In this document: one piece after another, positions 25,799 through 35,099 of the stretch | How positions within the stretch are numbered: the first letter of the stretch is position 1 | How the letters are laid out: every line of letters starts with the position of its first letter | Source: Bacillota bacterium | GTDB taxonomy: Bacteria > Bacillota > SHA-98 > UBA4971 | Assembly: GCA_024653485.1 (NCBI GenBank) | Contig: JANLFY010000009.1 | Coordinates: 62,001-126,000 of the forward strand | Length of the DNA: 64,000 nucleotides | Direction of reading: 5' to 3' | Notes under the pieces: generated by a model | Told to the model about the DNA's origin: nothing | Seen by the model: only the letters and a program-made list of their open reading frames with translations | The model's database searches: none | Position numbers and translations under genes: made by a program

Positions 25799-28521
25799 TT
25801 CGCCCTTTCCTCTAGCTCTCGCAACAGTGTACCCAGCTCCGCCAGGGATTCCCCGAATCCCGCGAAGTCGCCCGCACGAAGTCGAGCGCCGGCTTCGTCA
25901 TATACTCGGACCGCCCGGGCCGTGAGATCCGACATGAGTTCGTCGGCCTCGTCGGGAGCCCCTTTCGTGGGGGCTTGTGCCGCCTGCTCGGGTACCGGAG
26001 CCGCGCGCCGCCCTTCGGGTGTGGCGCCGAGCGCCGAGGCGAGCGCTCCCTGCAGCGTGGCATCCATGGCGACAGTGTTTCCGAAAGCGACTATCACTCT
26101 CTTCAGCTCTGGGAGCTCGCTCCGTTCCGCGAGGAGGTAGAGCGGCTCCACATACAGAATGGAATTCTCCACCGGGATGACCAGTAGGTTCCCTCGCACC
26201 ACCCTTGACCCGCGTTGACTCCACAGCGTTAGAGCCTCCGAGATGGCGGGGTCCTGGTCTATCCTCGCCTCCACTTGCATGGGTCCGTACACGAGCTGGT
26301 CCTTGGGGAATGTGTACAGCACGAGCTCACCGTAGTGTGGAGGATCGTTTCGCGCCGCGAGCCAGGCGATCATGTTGTCCTTGCCAGACGGCGTGAATGG
26401 CAGGATGAGAAGGAACTCCGGTCTCGTGCCGCCCGGCGTGCTCATGAGAATGTAGTATGGTCGGACGCTCTGGCGTTCCCCTCCGTACACTTCCTCGGGG
26501 AAGTCCCAGAAGTCCTCGCGCTTGTAGAACGCTTCCGCGTCCGTCATGTGGTACGCGTTGAGAACTCGAGCCTGAATGGTAAAGAGGTCCTCAGGGTACC
26601 GGATGTGACCCTTGAGTGAACCCGGCATCTGCTCGAGCGGTCTGAACATGCCAGGAAACACCCCGGACAGGCTCTTCAGAATCGGCTCGTCGGCGGAGGT
26701 GGCATAGAACTCCACGTCACCGTTGTACGCGTCGATGACTACCTTGACGGAGTTGCGGATGTAGTTGATCCCATCCTCGAGAGGCTGAGAGTAGGGGTAA
26801 CGGGTGCTCACGGTGTACGCGTCCCATATCCAGAAAAGCTTGCCGTCCGCAAGCACCAAGTACGGGTCCCCGTCGTACAGAAGGAAGGGTGCGATGCTCA
26901 TCACGCGGTCGCGGATGTTCCTCTTGTACAGGACCCGGCTCTCCGGGGTCATGTCAGTGGACATGAGGAACTTCAGACTCCCGAACCTCGCAGCGAACGC
27001 GGCTTTCCTCAATAGAGAAGAGACCTGGACACCGCCATGTCCCTCGTACCTCGTATACACATTGGCCTCACCGGTCGGGTAATCGAACTCACGGGCGGAC
27101 GTGCCCACGACGACGTAGTCATCTGTGCGCTCGCCGTAGTATATTTCGGGGCGAGTAACCTCGAAGCCCCGGTCGCTCTTGGGCGGGATGTCCTGTATCA
27201 CGAACCTCGGCAGCCCCTCCGCGGAGACCTCGTTCACGTCGCTCATGGCAAGGCCGTAACCATGCGTATACACGAAGCGTTCGTTCACCCAGGTCCTCGC
27301 CTGATCGGGCAATTCGCCGACTGACAGCTCGCGCGCGGACAGCGCGACTTGGCGCGGCCGTCCGTTCATGACGTACCTATCGATGTCGACGTCGTTGAAA
27401 TCATAGTAAACGCGGAATTCCTGCAGCTGTTTGTAAGTCTGCGCGAGGGGACGCCAGTCCCACAGTCTAATGCTTTCCACAGTGTCCCGATGAACAGTCA
27501 TGAGCCGGCTGAAGCTGAGGTCGTTGCGAACGCTAAAAGGCTGGACCTCGATTGCGTCAAGACCGAACGCAGCTCTTGTGGCGTCGACGTTGTACTTGAT
27601 GTAGGGTTGTTCCCTCGATAGCTCGTTTGGCTCCACCGAGAGTCTCTGGACGACAGCGGGATACGCGGTCCCCAACAGGAACGACGCTATAGCCATTGCC
27701 CCGATTGCCCCAAGAGCCAGTCTCTCGGCTCGAACGAAGAGGTTGGCAAGCAGCAGGAGACCTACGACAACGGCCATCGCCGAAAGGATGCCCAGCGCCG
27801 GCATCTGGGCGTGCACGTCGGTATAACCTGCCCCGAAGGTCACGCCGCGAGGTGAGTACACAAGGCCTATGGTGGCAAGTCGGTACCCCCACGCTTTGAG
27901 CAAGAATCCCAGCGTGAGGAGGCCAATCAAATGTCGCCTTGCGAGCGGGCTTCCGATCACGCCCGCGCTCCCCAGCGAGAGAGTCCTCGTGAGGACGTAG
28001 ATCGCTGTGACAAGGGAAGCGGTCATAACTGTAAGGGTCATAAGCAAAGAGTACACGAGTCTGTAGAGCGGCAGGACGAAGAGGTAGAACCCGATATCCA
28101 GTGCAAACAGCGGGTCCTTCACTCCCGCCGGTGCCCGGTGCAGGAACTGCTGGACGACCATCCAGTGCGAGGAACTGCCGAGCCCCACGAGCACAGCCAG
28201 AGTCGTGCTGAGGATGAGGAAACCCACCCTAACCCTCTGTCCCACGATGTGGGCGGGGATGCCGAACTGCTGAGAGAGAGACGCGGACCTCCGAATGCTT
28301 GCCTCAGTGAGCCTGAGGTTGACGAAGACAAAGACGAAGAAGACGGCACCAATGACGAAGCCAAGCGCCAGCCGGGAGAGCACTGGAACCCAAAGCGCCT
28401 GCAGATACCCGACCTCGCGGAACCACAGTATGTCGGTGAAGAAAGTCGCGATCCCACGTAGTGACGCGGCTGTGCCAACGACCAAAGCAACCACGAATAG
28501 ACCAACGTAGCGTCGGACCAT
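25795..28521 (-). CDS. UPF0182 family large membrane protein
   Basis: 908 residues, the usual length for UPF0182/COG1615. About seven transmembrane helices fill the first 300 residues (starting YVGLFVVALVVGTAASL; FVIGAVFFVFVFVNLRL). A large extracytoplasmic domain follows (YIKYNVDATRAAFGLDAIEV, LPDQARTWVNERFVYTHGYG, YYGERTDDYVVVGTS) and then a low-complexity acidic/Ala-rich C-terminus. Function unknown; widespread in Actinobacteria and some Firmicutes. Translation appears coupled to the downstream glycosylase gene. Confidence 0.92.
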   Translation of the reverse strand: MVRRYVGLFVVALVVGTAASLRGIATFFTDILWFREVGYLQALWVPVLSRLALGFVIGAVFFVFVFVNLRLTEASIRRSASLSQQFGIPAHIVGQRVRVGFLILSTTLAVLVGLGSSSHWMVVQQFLHRAPAGVKDPLFALDIGFYLFVLPLYRLVYSLLMTLTVMTASLVTAIYVLTRTLSLGSAGVIGSPLARRHLIGLLTLGFLLKAWGYRLATIGLVYSPRGVTFGAGYTDVHAQMPALGILSAMAVVVGLLLLANLFVRAERLALGAIGAMAIASFLLGTAYPAVVQRLSVEPNELSREQPYIKYNVDATRAAFGLDAIEVQPFSVRNDLSFSRLMTVHRDTVESIRLWDWRPLAQTYKQLQEFRVYYDFNDVDIDRYVMNGRPRQVALSARELSVGELPDQARTWVNERFVYTHGYGLAMSDVNEVSAEGLPRFVIQDIPPKSDRGFEVTRPEIYYGERTDDYVVVGTSAREFDYPTGEANVYTRYEGHGGVQVSSLLRKAAFAARFGSLKFLMSTDMTPESRVLYKRNIRDRVMSIAPFLLYDGDPYLVLADGKLFWIWDAYTVSTRYPYSQPLEDGINYIRNSVKVVIDAYNGDVEFYATSADEPILKSLSGVFPGMFRPLEQMPGSLKGHIRYPEDLFTIQARVLNAYHMTDAEAFYKREDFWDFPEEVYGGERQSVRPYYILMSTPGGTRPEFLLILPFTPSGKDNMIAWLAARNDPPHYGELVLYTFPKDQLVYGPMQVEARIDQDPAISEALTLWSQRGSRVVRGNLLVIPVENSILYVEPLYLLAERSELPELKRVIVAFGNTVAMDATLQGALASALGATPEGRRAAPVPEQAAQAPTKGAPDEADELMSDLTARAVRVYDEAGARLRAGDFAGFGESLAELGTLLRELEERAK

Positions 28522-28648
28522 GACATTCCCCCCGTGTGTGCTCCTGCGCGGACAGACCGTCCAAGAGACTGCCTCTGGGCGAAGCGCGCGTCGTGGTCGC
28601 TATCAGGACCCCGTCGCCCTCTCCACGTTCATACTTTGTTATGCTTCT

Positions 28649-28873
28649 TCAGTGGGTATGTGATTCCTGCTGCGCGTTCTCTGACCATGGCTGTCCGTGG
28701 GTGCTGGGGCGCGTCTTCAAGAAGCATCGAGCCGCGTCGAGGAAACCGATGGCGTGCTGGACCATGGCCGTTCTGACCTCAGGGTCGTCCGACCACTTTG
28801 CCTCGACCGTGCATATGTGTCCGAGCGCGAGGCATGCGTCTATGAGCCGCTTCCTGATCGTCCAGGGTTCCAT
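28649..28873 (-). CDS. Small hypothetical protein
   Basis: 74 residues from ATG at 28873 (MEPWTIRKRLIDACLALGH) with a strong GGAGGAGG 7 bases upstream; a longer frame to 29077 has no similarity or start signal. It is alpha-helical in character with three Cys in the first 50 residues and a His/Gln-rich tail. I do not recognise it. It lies between the CPBP protease and UPF0182 genes on the same strand. Confidence 0.6.
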   Translation of the reverse strand: MEPWTIRKRLIDACLALGHICTVEAKWSDDPEVRTAMVQHAIGFLDAARCFLKTRPSTHGQPWSENAQQESHTH

Positions 28874-28974
28874 CCCGATGCCTCCTCCGTGGGATCTAGA
28901 CTGGTGAGGGCGCGTCGATTCAGAGGCGCCCCCACGCCATCCACCGTAAGCCCGCCCAGTGGACGACCCCCGCG

Positions 28975-29748
28975 TCACCTTGAGCGCGAAGCGGGCGACT
29001 GCTCCCATCGCCCTCCCGCCTTGTTCCAGACAAAGGCCGAGTAATTGAGCCACCAATGGACGAGCCAGCCGGGCCACAGAGACCCGGCCATCTCGTTCAG
29101 CAGACAGAACACGACGCCTAAGCTCAATGGCACGGCGAGGGCATACGACGCCAGGAGCGCGCTCTTGCCTCGAGTGGCTTGCCTCATGGGAAGGAAGTGC
29201 ACGAGCCCGAACGCGACGGATGAAGCCACCACAGCAGACATGAAGGCAACGGCTGGTGGAACACCGAGACCCGCAAGGGCCCGGCCCACCCCCAGAACCG
29301 CAAGCCCTCGAAAGAAGAACTCCTCGACGAACGTCTGCGAGAACGTAAGTGCCGCTGCCATCATCGCGGTATGCTTGAGGTTGCCGCGTCTTAGGCTCAG
29401 GTATGTCCCGCCGGGGTTAATCGTCCCACTGGCCACAAGGGGAATCAGGTCTGGTCGGAACAGATGAGCCTCCATCACCCTGCCCACTAGGAATGCCGCG
29501 GACCACACGCCGAGCATCCAGAGCCACGGACACTTGCCTAGTAGCGAGACCGAGAGCCCGAACGCGCCGAGTGGCTCCTCCCCACATACGCCCCAGCCGA
29601 TGACAAGTAGAGCCGTTCCGATCAATGGCACGCCATCGACCGTCTCGTCTCTCTCGGTGTCCTCGCGTGTCGCCTCCAGGCCGCGAAGGTCGTGCGCCAT
29701 CCTGGTCGCGAAGCTAAGAACCAGGGCAAAGTACACGATCCATGTCAC
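28975..29748 (-). CDS. CPBP family intramembrane metalloprotease
   Basis: 257 residues, mostly membrane helices. The CPBP (CAAX protease/bacteriocin-processing, Abi) motifs are present: motif 1 FVEEFFFRGLAVLG (EExxxR) and motif 2 SVAFGLVHFLPM (Fxxx[H]). Such enzymes cleave membrane-embedded or prenylated substrates, and some process or give immunity to peptides. It starts 6 bases after the stop of the radical SAM gene, so the two are almost surely co-expressed; that link is the basis for a peptide-processing hypothesis. Confidence 0.85.
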   Translation of the reverse strand: MTWIVYFALVLSFATRMAHDLRGLEATREDTERDETVDGVPLIGTALLVIGWGVCGEEPLGAFGLSVSLLGKCPWLWMLGVWSAAFLVGRVMEAHLFRPDLIPLVASGTINPGGTYLSLRRGNLKHTAMMAAALTFSQTFVEEFFFRGLAVLGVGRALAGLGVPPAVAFMSAVVASSVAFGLVHFLPMRQATRGKSALLASYALAVPLSLGVVFCLLNEMAGSLWPGWLVHWWLNYSAFVWNKAGGRWEQSPASRSR

Positions 29749-29754
29749 CTTCGA

Positions 29755-31083
29755 TCACAACCCATCGACGAGGGCGGCCACCACTGTCTTGACGTTCTCG
29801 TCAGCCGACCGATCCTCGCGCCATCCCCACAACGCTGCCCTGAAAGCTGCTCTGTAGAACTCACAATAAGGGTCGACCGAGAACACGGTGCCGCCTTGGG
29901 CCAGCGCGTTGGCGCGACATCCCCCGCCGCAGAAGTATGCCACATCGCACCGAGAGCAACCTGGCACTCGGGTTACATCAGGGACAACGTTCCTTCCCGA
30001 CCGGCGCATCTTCGAAAGAGAGTCGTCCGGAAGTCTTCCGAGGTACATGTCGGGCCGATGCATGAGCGGACACGGGTAAACCACTCCCTCGGGACCGACG
30101 CTGAGCACACCGTGACCGGCCCCGCACCCAGCCTTAGCGCGCAGGTCAATGGGAGCACATGACTCAAGCCCCGGGGCATGGTCTCCCGAGCCGCGAGAGG
30201 CCTGCGTGATGAGCGAGGCGAGGCACGACAACAGCTCCCGCGGCGGAATCGAGAGGTCCGCGGCATGGCACGCTCCCCGTCCGACGGGCATGAACAGGCT
30301 GAAATGATAGCCGACACCGAGGCTCTTTGCTAGCCTCAGAATGCCGGGGATGTCCGGGAGATTCCTTCGTGTGAGGGTTGGGACTATTTCGATCTTGTCG
30401 ACTCCCGCCGACAGAAGGGCACTTATCCCTCTGATAGCGGCGTTGAAAGCGCCTTTCCCCCTCACAGCGTCGTGCACGGAGGGATCGTCCGACTCAACGC
30501 TCACTTGCACCCTAGCCCCAGACTCGCGAACCCACTCGGCCTCTCTCGCGCCAATCAAGCAGCCGTTCGTGAGAAGCAGCACATCGTCAAATCTGCCTCG
30601 CACGAAGTCGAGTATTTCGCGGATGTCCTTCCTAACAAATGGCTCCCCGCCGCTGATCACAAGGGAGCGAGGTCGTGCCTCCGCCAAGGCGTCTAGGACC
30701 GCCAGAACCTCGCGCGTTGAGAGAGCGTCATTGCCCGGCAAGCCTCCGGCGCCAAAGTAACAGGTCGGACAGGCAAGATTGCACCTTTCTGTGATGTTGA
30801 AGTGAATCCGGCCTGGCCTCTCTTCGTGTCCTTCCTCAACCATGAACCCGGCAGAACACAGGTAACCGAGGAGCGCCCTCACGTCCTCGCAGCGGGCGCC
30901 TCGTCGGACGCACGCCGTGGTCACGAGCTCGCCCACTGTGAGACCCTCTATGTTCTCGACCAGCTCGAACGCCTCGACGCTCAGCTTGATCCACTCACTG
31001 TTCGCCGGGTTTACCAGCACGCGCTGGTCTTGGAACTCGCATACCCGCACAGCCGGGTTGAGCACGTATACCTTCCCGTCCAT
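29755..31083 (-). CDS. Radical SAM/SPASM enzyme with N-terminal PqqD-like domain
   Basis: 442 residues from ATG at 31083 with GGAGGAGG 9 bases upstream. Residues about 1-85 resemble a PqqD/RRE peptide-binding domain (YVLNPAVRVCEFQDQRVLVN, LTVGELV). The radical SAM core has C101-x3-C-x2-C (ERCNLACPTCYF), ISGGEP and VQVSVESDD. The C-terminal SPASM domain has Cys in GCGAGHGVLSVGPEGVVYPC and CSRCDVAYFCGGGCRANA for two more clusters. This layout matches maturases of ribosomal peptides (PqqE, anSME and relatives) and some haem/cofactor enzymes. The protease gene follows immediately and a 33-codon ORF lies upstream. Confidence 0.9.
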   Translation of the reverse strand: MDGKVYVLNPAVRVCEFQDQRVLVNPANSEWIKLSVEAFELVENIEGLTVGELVTTACVRRGARCEDVRALLGYLCSAGFMVEEGHEERPGRIHFNITERCNLACPTCYFGAGGLPGNDALSTREVLAVLDALAEARPRSLVISGGEPFVRKDIREILDFVRGRFDDVLLLTNGCLIGAREAEWVRESGARVQVSVESDDPSVHDAVRGKGAFNAAIRGISALLSAGVDKIEIVPTLTRRNLPDIPGILRLAKSLGVGYHFSLFMPVGRGACHAADLSIPPRELLSCLASLITQASRGSGDHAPGLESCAPIDLRAKAGCGAGHGVLSVGPEGVVYPCPLMHRPDMYLGRLPDDSLSKMRRSGRNVVPDVTRVPGCSRCDVAYFCGGGCRANALAQGGTVFSVDPYCEFYRAAFRAALWGWREDRSADENVKTVVAALVDGL

Positions 31084-31407
31084 GGTCGCACGCCTCCTCC
31101 ACGATGAGACCGCCCTTCCGGAGCGCGGCGTACCGAGCTCGTGGATCCATGGTGTGGAGAAGCACGCCTGGCTCCCTGACCCTCTTGCTCGCCGGACCCG
31201 AAGCTTCGCCCCTCGCGCGCGTCGCCATGCGGTCCGCCGTGGGGATCCGAACAGACTTCGGCCGAAGCTCTGCCTCCGGCGACTCCTGCAGGCTCGCCCT
31301 GCCCAGTGCAAGCGGCAGGTGAACGCAAGGAAAGCATCGGAAACGGAGGCGGGCGGCGAGTAGGACTCTGATCGTCTCCCCGCCCGCCCGTGCAGCCGGC
31401 ACGACGT
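31084..31407. other. Gap between the short peptide ORF and the radical SAM gene
   Basis: About 320 bases. Three overlapping open frames cross it, one of which (ending RVPRPARAGKPGEQ at 30995) contains HTMDPRARYAALRKGGLIVE and overlaps the radical SAM start. None has a clear start signal, so no gene is called. Confidence 0.35.
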
Positions 31408-31509
31408 TCACCCTATCGTGACCCTATGGCCCCACAGCCTGAAGGTAAAGCAGTACCCGTCGATCGCAAGGTCTATCCTGAGTCTTTTCCCACCAAGCCT
31501 CCCGTACAC
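31408..31509 (-). CDS. Possible 33-residue peptide upstream of radical SAM maturase
   Basis: An ORF from GTG (31509) with AAAGGGGG 8 bases upstream. It begins VYGRLGGKRLRIDLA and ends IDGYCFTFRLWGHRVTIG before TGA at 31410-31408. It is basic with a GG motif near the start and an aromatic, beta-like C-terminal half with one Cys, one Trp, two Phe and one Tyr in the last 18 residues. GTG at 31518 is an alternative start. It may be a RiPP precursor for the downstream enzyme, an unrelated small protein, or the tail of a decayed gene. Confidence 0.4.
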   Translation of the reverse strand: MYGRLGGKRLRIDLAIDGYCFTFRLWGHRVTIG

Positions 31510-31669
31510 GCGGTCCACCCCCTTTCCCCGCGTCAGCAGCGGGCGAGCTGCACATGCTTGCCTGGGCCGGCTCAGGTCGCCTCTGGCGATCCCAGTCTAT
31601 CAACAGGGGGGTCGCCGCACCATTGCCTGAACGGGCGACTTATGATGGCTCCAACGGATGAACCCAGGG

Positions 31670-32155
31670 TCATCGCCGGCCTCGGCTGTATACGTACATG
31701 ACCGCCTGCGAGCGGTTCTTCACCCTGAGCTTCCTGAATATGCTGGCCACGTGCGTCTTTACGGTGTTTACGCTGATGTACAGCTCTCTGGCGATGTCTT
31801 TGTTCCTCAGACCTTTCGCGAGCAGTCGAAGCACGTCCAGTTCCGTTCTAGTAAGATACACCGACGGGTCCCTGTCCGCGGACCCACCCTCCCCTGCGGA
31901 GGCTCCCCTGGCCCCCTCTGTCGTTGAGACGGCATGGGTATTCTGTAAACCCAGTGCTGCCTCCCGTAGCACCGATTGCCCACCGGCGCCCGCAAGTGGG
32001 CCGTCGGCACCTGCAATGAGGTCTATCGGGACTGAACGCGGTGCTATCCTCAAAGTGCCGACGACCTCTATGTCGCCCGGTGAAACGGGGCATCCCGGGT
32101 CGAACGGTCCATCAGCATGGCACTCGTCGAGTACCAGTACCCTCAACCTGCCCAT
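31670..32155 (-). CDS. LuxR-type HTH transcriptional regulator, short N-terminal region
   Basis: 161 residues. The last 65 are a clear GerE/LuxR helix-turn-helix: YLTRTELDVLRLLAKGLRNKDIARELYISVNTVKTHVASIFRKLRV. The first 95 residues start like a receiver strand (LRVLVLDE) but lack the phosphoacceptor region and instead hold a Gly/Ala-rich linker (AGADGPLAGAGG, GARGASAGEGGSAD). It is therefore either a solo LuxR or a receiver-truncated response regulator. It is divergent from the sigma-54 activator and upstream of the radical SAM locus. Confidence 0.85.
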   Translation of the reverse strand: MGRLRVLVLDECHADGPFDPGCPVSPGDIEVVGTLRIAPRSVPIDLIAGADGPLAGAGGQSVLREAALGLQNTHAVSTTEGARGASAGEGGSADRDPSVYLTRTELDVLRLLAKGLRNKDIARELYISVNTVKTHVASIFRKLRVKNRSQAVMYVYSRGRR

Positions 32156-32339
32156 TGTCCTCCCTCCAGTGAAGCTCTACCAGAAAGTCCAGGCGACAGC
32201 TCAGTGGCAGTCAGCGTTCACCACGGACACACATGCGGTTCCTCGACACGACTCGCCCCTGGCCGCCTGTGGCCACTTTCTCCCATCTTTGGCGTTCTAT
32301 CCCATGCACATAGCATATTACCATCTTTCGGCAGCGGTG

Positions 32340-32442
32340 TCAAGAGTTGGTGTCGGCAGGTGTCGGTGGCCGCCGGGCGGACCGAGCCGACCACCGAGGG
32401 GAACTTGTATCAAGAGCCATCGTTGGCCGCTGTCGGTGGCCG
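32340..32442. repeat. Pair of 33-bp imperfect direct repeats
   Basis: Two copies, 32340-32372 and 32410-32442, each TCAAGAG-N14-TGTCGGTGGCCG. The 7-bp and 12-bp blocks are identical and the spacing is equal, with copies exactly 70 bp apart. They lie in the divergent 32156-32679 region between the LuxR-type and PrpR-type regulator genes and are candidate operators. Nothing else recognisable occupies that 520-bp region. Confidence 0.6.
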
Positions 32443-32679
32443 CGCCTTCCAAGCGCCCGAGCGTCACCACTACGCCGTGCCACCGTCGTCGCAGCTCGGT
32501 GGGTTCAAGACAACTGCGATCCGGCTGTTCGGACTACGCCGCCGCACGCCGTATTGCCAAACCTAGTCAGCAAGAGCGCCTCAGCCTGAAGGTCAAGGGC
32601 CCGCCTGCCGTCAGGTCTGGAAGGAAACGCGCCGAGTCTCGGAGAAACCCCCTATAACCTAAATCATGGGGTGACAGAG

Positions 32680-34677
32680 ATGCCCGATATCGCGCTCATA
32701 GCGCCGTATGACAACCTCGCCACGGTGGCTCAGGACGTCCTACGCAGCATTGGAAAGCCTGTGAGAGTAGAGCGCGCGCTATTGGGCGACGCGCCAGAGG
32801 TCGCGCGGCGTCTCAAGAAAGAAGGGGTGCAGGTCCTGATCAGCCGCGGCGGGACAGCGCTCATTCTTCAAGACGCTCGCGACCTGGGCCTTCCCGTAGT
32901 GGAGATCCGAGTGACCGCCTACGACGTGGTTCGGGCTGTTGCACGGGCAAAGTGCTTCGGCCGCCACATAGGCATCGTGGGCTTCGAGAACATGGTGCTG
33001 GGGGCAAGCACGCTGAGCGACGCCATGGACGTGGACATAAAGGAGTTTCTCCTGGAACGGGCCCTGGACGCGGATAGAATGGTGCGAACCGCAATTGATG
33101 ACGGGGTCGATGTCCTCATAGGCGGCGTGATCACGGTGAGGACCGCCGAACGGCACGGCGCCAAAGCCGTCCTCATAGAGTCCGGTCCCGAGGCCGTCAG
33201 GCAGGCCATTGATGAAGCACTTCGTGTCTTGTGGGTGAAGAAGCACGAGATGGCTCGGACAGAGCAATTCAAGCTCATCGTAGATAACGTATCAGACGGA
33301 ATCATCTCTGTAGACGCCGCAGGACACATCACGGTATTCAACGAGGCAGCCGAGCGACTGACCGGCCTTTCCGTCGCCGATGCAATGGGACGCCACGTGA
33401 GCGAGGTTCTACCTGGCGTTGACTTCGCCGGAGTCCTGGCGACCGCCTCGCAACGGCAGAGCGGCCATCGTGAGCACCCTGCCGGCTCTCGACCGCGGCC
33501 TGCAGCACCTGAAGTGTGCCGCGTGAACGGAACCCTCGTCAGCGTGACTCGCGTGGCCATCATAGTCGACGGTCTGTGTGTGGGAGCGATCGGCACATTC
33601 CAGGACATCGGCAGACTACAGGCCCTGGAGAAGGACCTCCGCAAACGTCTTTATGCCCGTGGCCACGTGGCTCGGTTCACGTTCGGAGACGTTGTGGGGG
33701 GTAGCAGCGCGATCCAGGCCACTGTCGCAAAGGCGAAACGGTTCGCGAGCGTCGACTCCACGGTCCTCATTCTCGGAGAGACGGGAACGGGAAAAGAGCT
33801 TTTCGCCCAGAGCATCCACAACGCAAGCGCCAGGCGTGACGGGCCGTTCGTCGCCGTGAACTGCGCCGCGCTTCCGGAGAGCCTGCTTGAGAGCGAACTG
33901 TTCGGGTACGTTGAAGGTGCCTTCACAGGAGCCAAGCGAGAAGGGAAACAGGGTCTGTTTGAGCTAGCTCACCACGGAACGATCTTCCTCGATGAAATCG
34001 GTGGCATGCCTTTGCGTCTCCAGGTTCGCCTTCTCAGGGTCCTCCAGGAAAGGGAGGTCATGCGGCTCGGCGACGACCGAACTATACCAGTGGATGTCCG
34101 CATAATCGCCGCCTCAAACAAGGACCTTCGCAAGCTCGTTGCGGAGGGTGTCTTCCAACCGGATCTGTACTACCGCCTTGATGTCCTCAAGCTAGTAGTA
34201 CCTCCCTTGCGCGACCGGCGGGAGGACATACCTCTTCTCGCGAACGCGTTCGCGAAGACTCTATCGCGCAAGCTGGGAAAGGCTTTCCAAGGTTTCGCCA
34301 ACGAAGCCCTTTCTCTTTTGTCGGCTCACGCATGGCCCGGCAACGTAAGAGAGCTAAAGAATGCCGTGGAGAAGTGCCTGGTTCTCTCCGATGACGGGAT
34401 CATCACACCGAGCCACGTGCTTGACGCCTTGGGGGAAGACTCAGTTTCGTCCACTGGTGGCCTGGATGACCCGACCCAACTCCGAGCAGACCTCCAGAGC
34501 CTTGTCAAGGCGGCAGAACGCGAAGGCATCGCCCGTGCCATCCGAGAGTGTCACGGCAACAGAAGCGAGGCCGCTCGTCGCCTCGGAATCGATCGCACCA
34601 CGCTGTGGCGCAAGCTGAGAAACGACACCGCCAGCCAACATCACAGCGCACGCCGAGACAGCAGCCCGGGCTCATAA
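32680..34677 (+). CDS. Sigma-54-dependent activator with PrpR N-terminal domain
   Basis: About 665 residues from ATG at 32680 (GTG at 32671 is possible). Domains in order: a PrpR_N sensor domain (about 1-185; ISRGGTALILQD, GIVGFENMVLGASTLSDAM); PAS (about 195-320; IVDNVSDGIISVDAAGHITVFNE); AAA+ sigma-54 interaction domain (Walker A GETGTGKELF, GAFTGA in VEGAFTGAKREG, Walker B GTIFLDEIGG, and RVLQEREVMRLG); and a Fis-type HTH (GNRSEAARRLGIDRTTLWRK). All parts needed to melt a sigma-54 promoter are intact. PrpR_N domains sense organic acids or CoA derivatives. The nearest target is the -24/-12 promoter just downstream of this gene, ahead of larA. Confidence 0.95.
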   Translation: MPDIALIAPYDNLATVAQDVLRSIGKPVRVERALLGDAPEVARRLKKEGVQVLISRGGTALILQDARDLGLPVVEIRVTAYDVVRAVARAKCFGRHIGIVGFENMVLGASTLSDAMDVDIKEFLLERALDADRMVRTAIDDGVDVLIGGVITVRTAERHGAKAVLIESGPEAVRQAIDEALRVLWVKKHEMARTEQFKLIVDNVSDGIISVDAAGHITVFNEAAERLTGLSVADAMGRHVSEVLPGVDFAGVLATASQRQSGHREHPAGSRPRPAAPEVCRVNGTLVSVTRVAIIVDGLCVGAIGTFQDIGRLQALEKDLRKRLYARGHVARFTFGDVVGGSSAIQATVAKAKRFASVDSTVLILGETGTGKELFAQSIHNASARRDGPFVAVNCAALPESLLESELFGYVEGAFTGAKREGKQGLFELAHHGTIFLDEIGGMPLRLQVRLLRVLQEREVMRLGDDRTIPVDVRIIAASNKDLRKLVAEGVFQPDLYYRLDVLKLVVPPLRDRREDIPLLANAFAKTLSRKLGKAFQGFANEALSLLSAHAWPGNVRELKNAVEKCLVLSDDGIITPSHVLDALGEDSVSSTGGLDDPTQLRADLQSLVKAAEREGIARAIRECHGNRSEAARRLGIDRTTLWRKLRNDTASQHHSARRDSSPGS

Positions 34678-34935
34678 CCACGTGGTGCTCGGCTCGCGGG
34701 CAGTCGCGCAATGTACTCACCACGATCGCGCAGAGGACGCCACCTGCACCCTCGCCCTCTCGTTTGCCATTCGGTGTGAGCAGACGCACGGCCGCAGACC
34801 GACCGATGTTGTTCGCGGTACGTTGCACTGTCGCAATATCGACGCTGCCCTTCTGCAACATGCGGCAGCCGACCCGCACGCCGCGAGGTCACGTTCACCC
34901 AAGTCCTCAGCCACAGTTCGGCACCCCCGAAACAC

Positions 34936-34950
34936 TGGCACGCCACTTGC
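34936..34950 (+). promoter_or_regulatory. Sigma-54 (-24/-12) promoter for the larA-tct-dmlA operon
   Basis: TGGCACGCCACTTGC matches the sigma-54 consensus TGGCAC-N5-TTGC at every conserved position, with the correct GG-GC spacing. It lies 150 bases upstream of larA in the 34678-35099 intergenic region, right after a sigma-54 activator gene. An ATGTTG/CAACAT inverted repeat (34806-34811 and 34856-34861) about 75-130 bp upstream is a possible activator-binding site. Confidence 0.88.
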
Positions 34951-35099
34951 GAACGTCTTACGGTGATGCATGGTCGCCGCTACTACCCTCTCCCGGTCCC
35001 CAGTGAGACCGGACGAGTGAGCTGGGTCCGTGCACCAAGCTGAACGAGACGTCTACAGAGGAATCGGCGACGCGACTTTGAAGGCGAGGTGATGTTCCC

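Noticed and set aside
30995-31411. 138-codon minus-strand frame overlapping the radical SAM start
   Set aside because: It has no start signal, overlaps a well-supported gene by about 90 bases and shows no recognisable family; kept only as a note in the gap entry.
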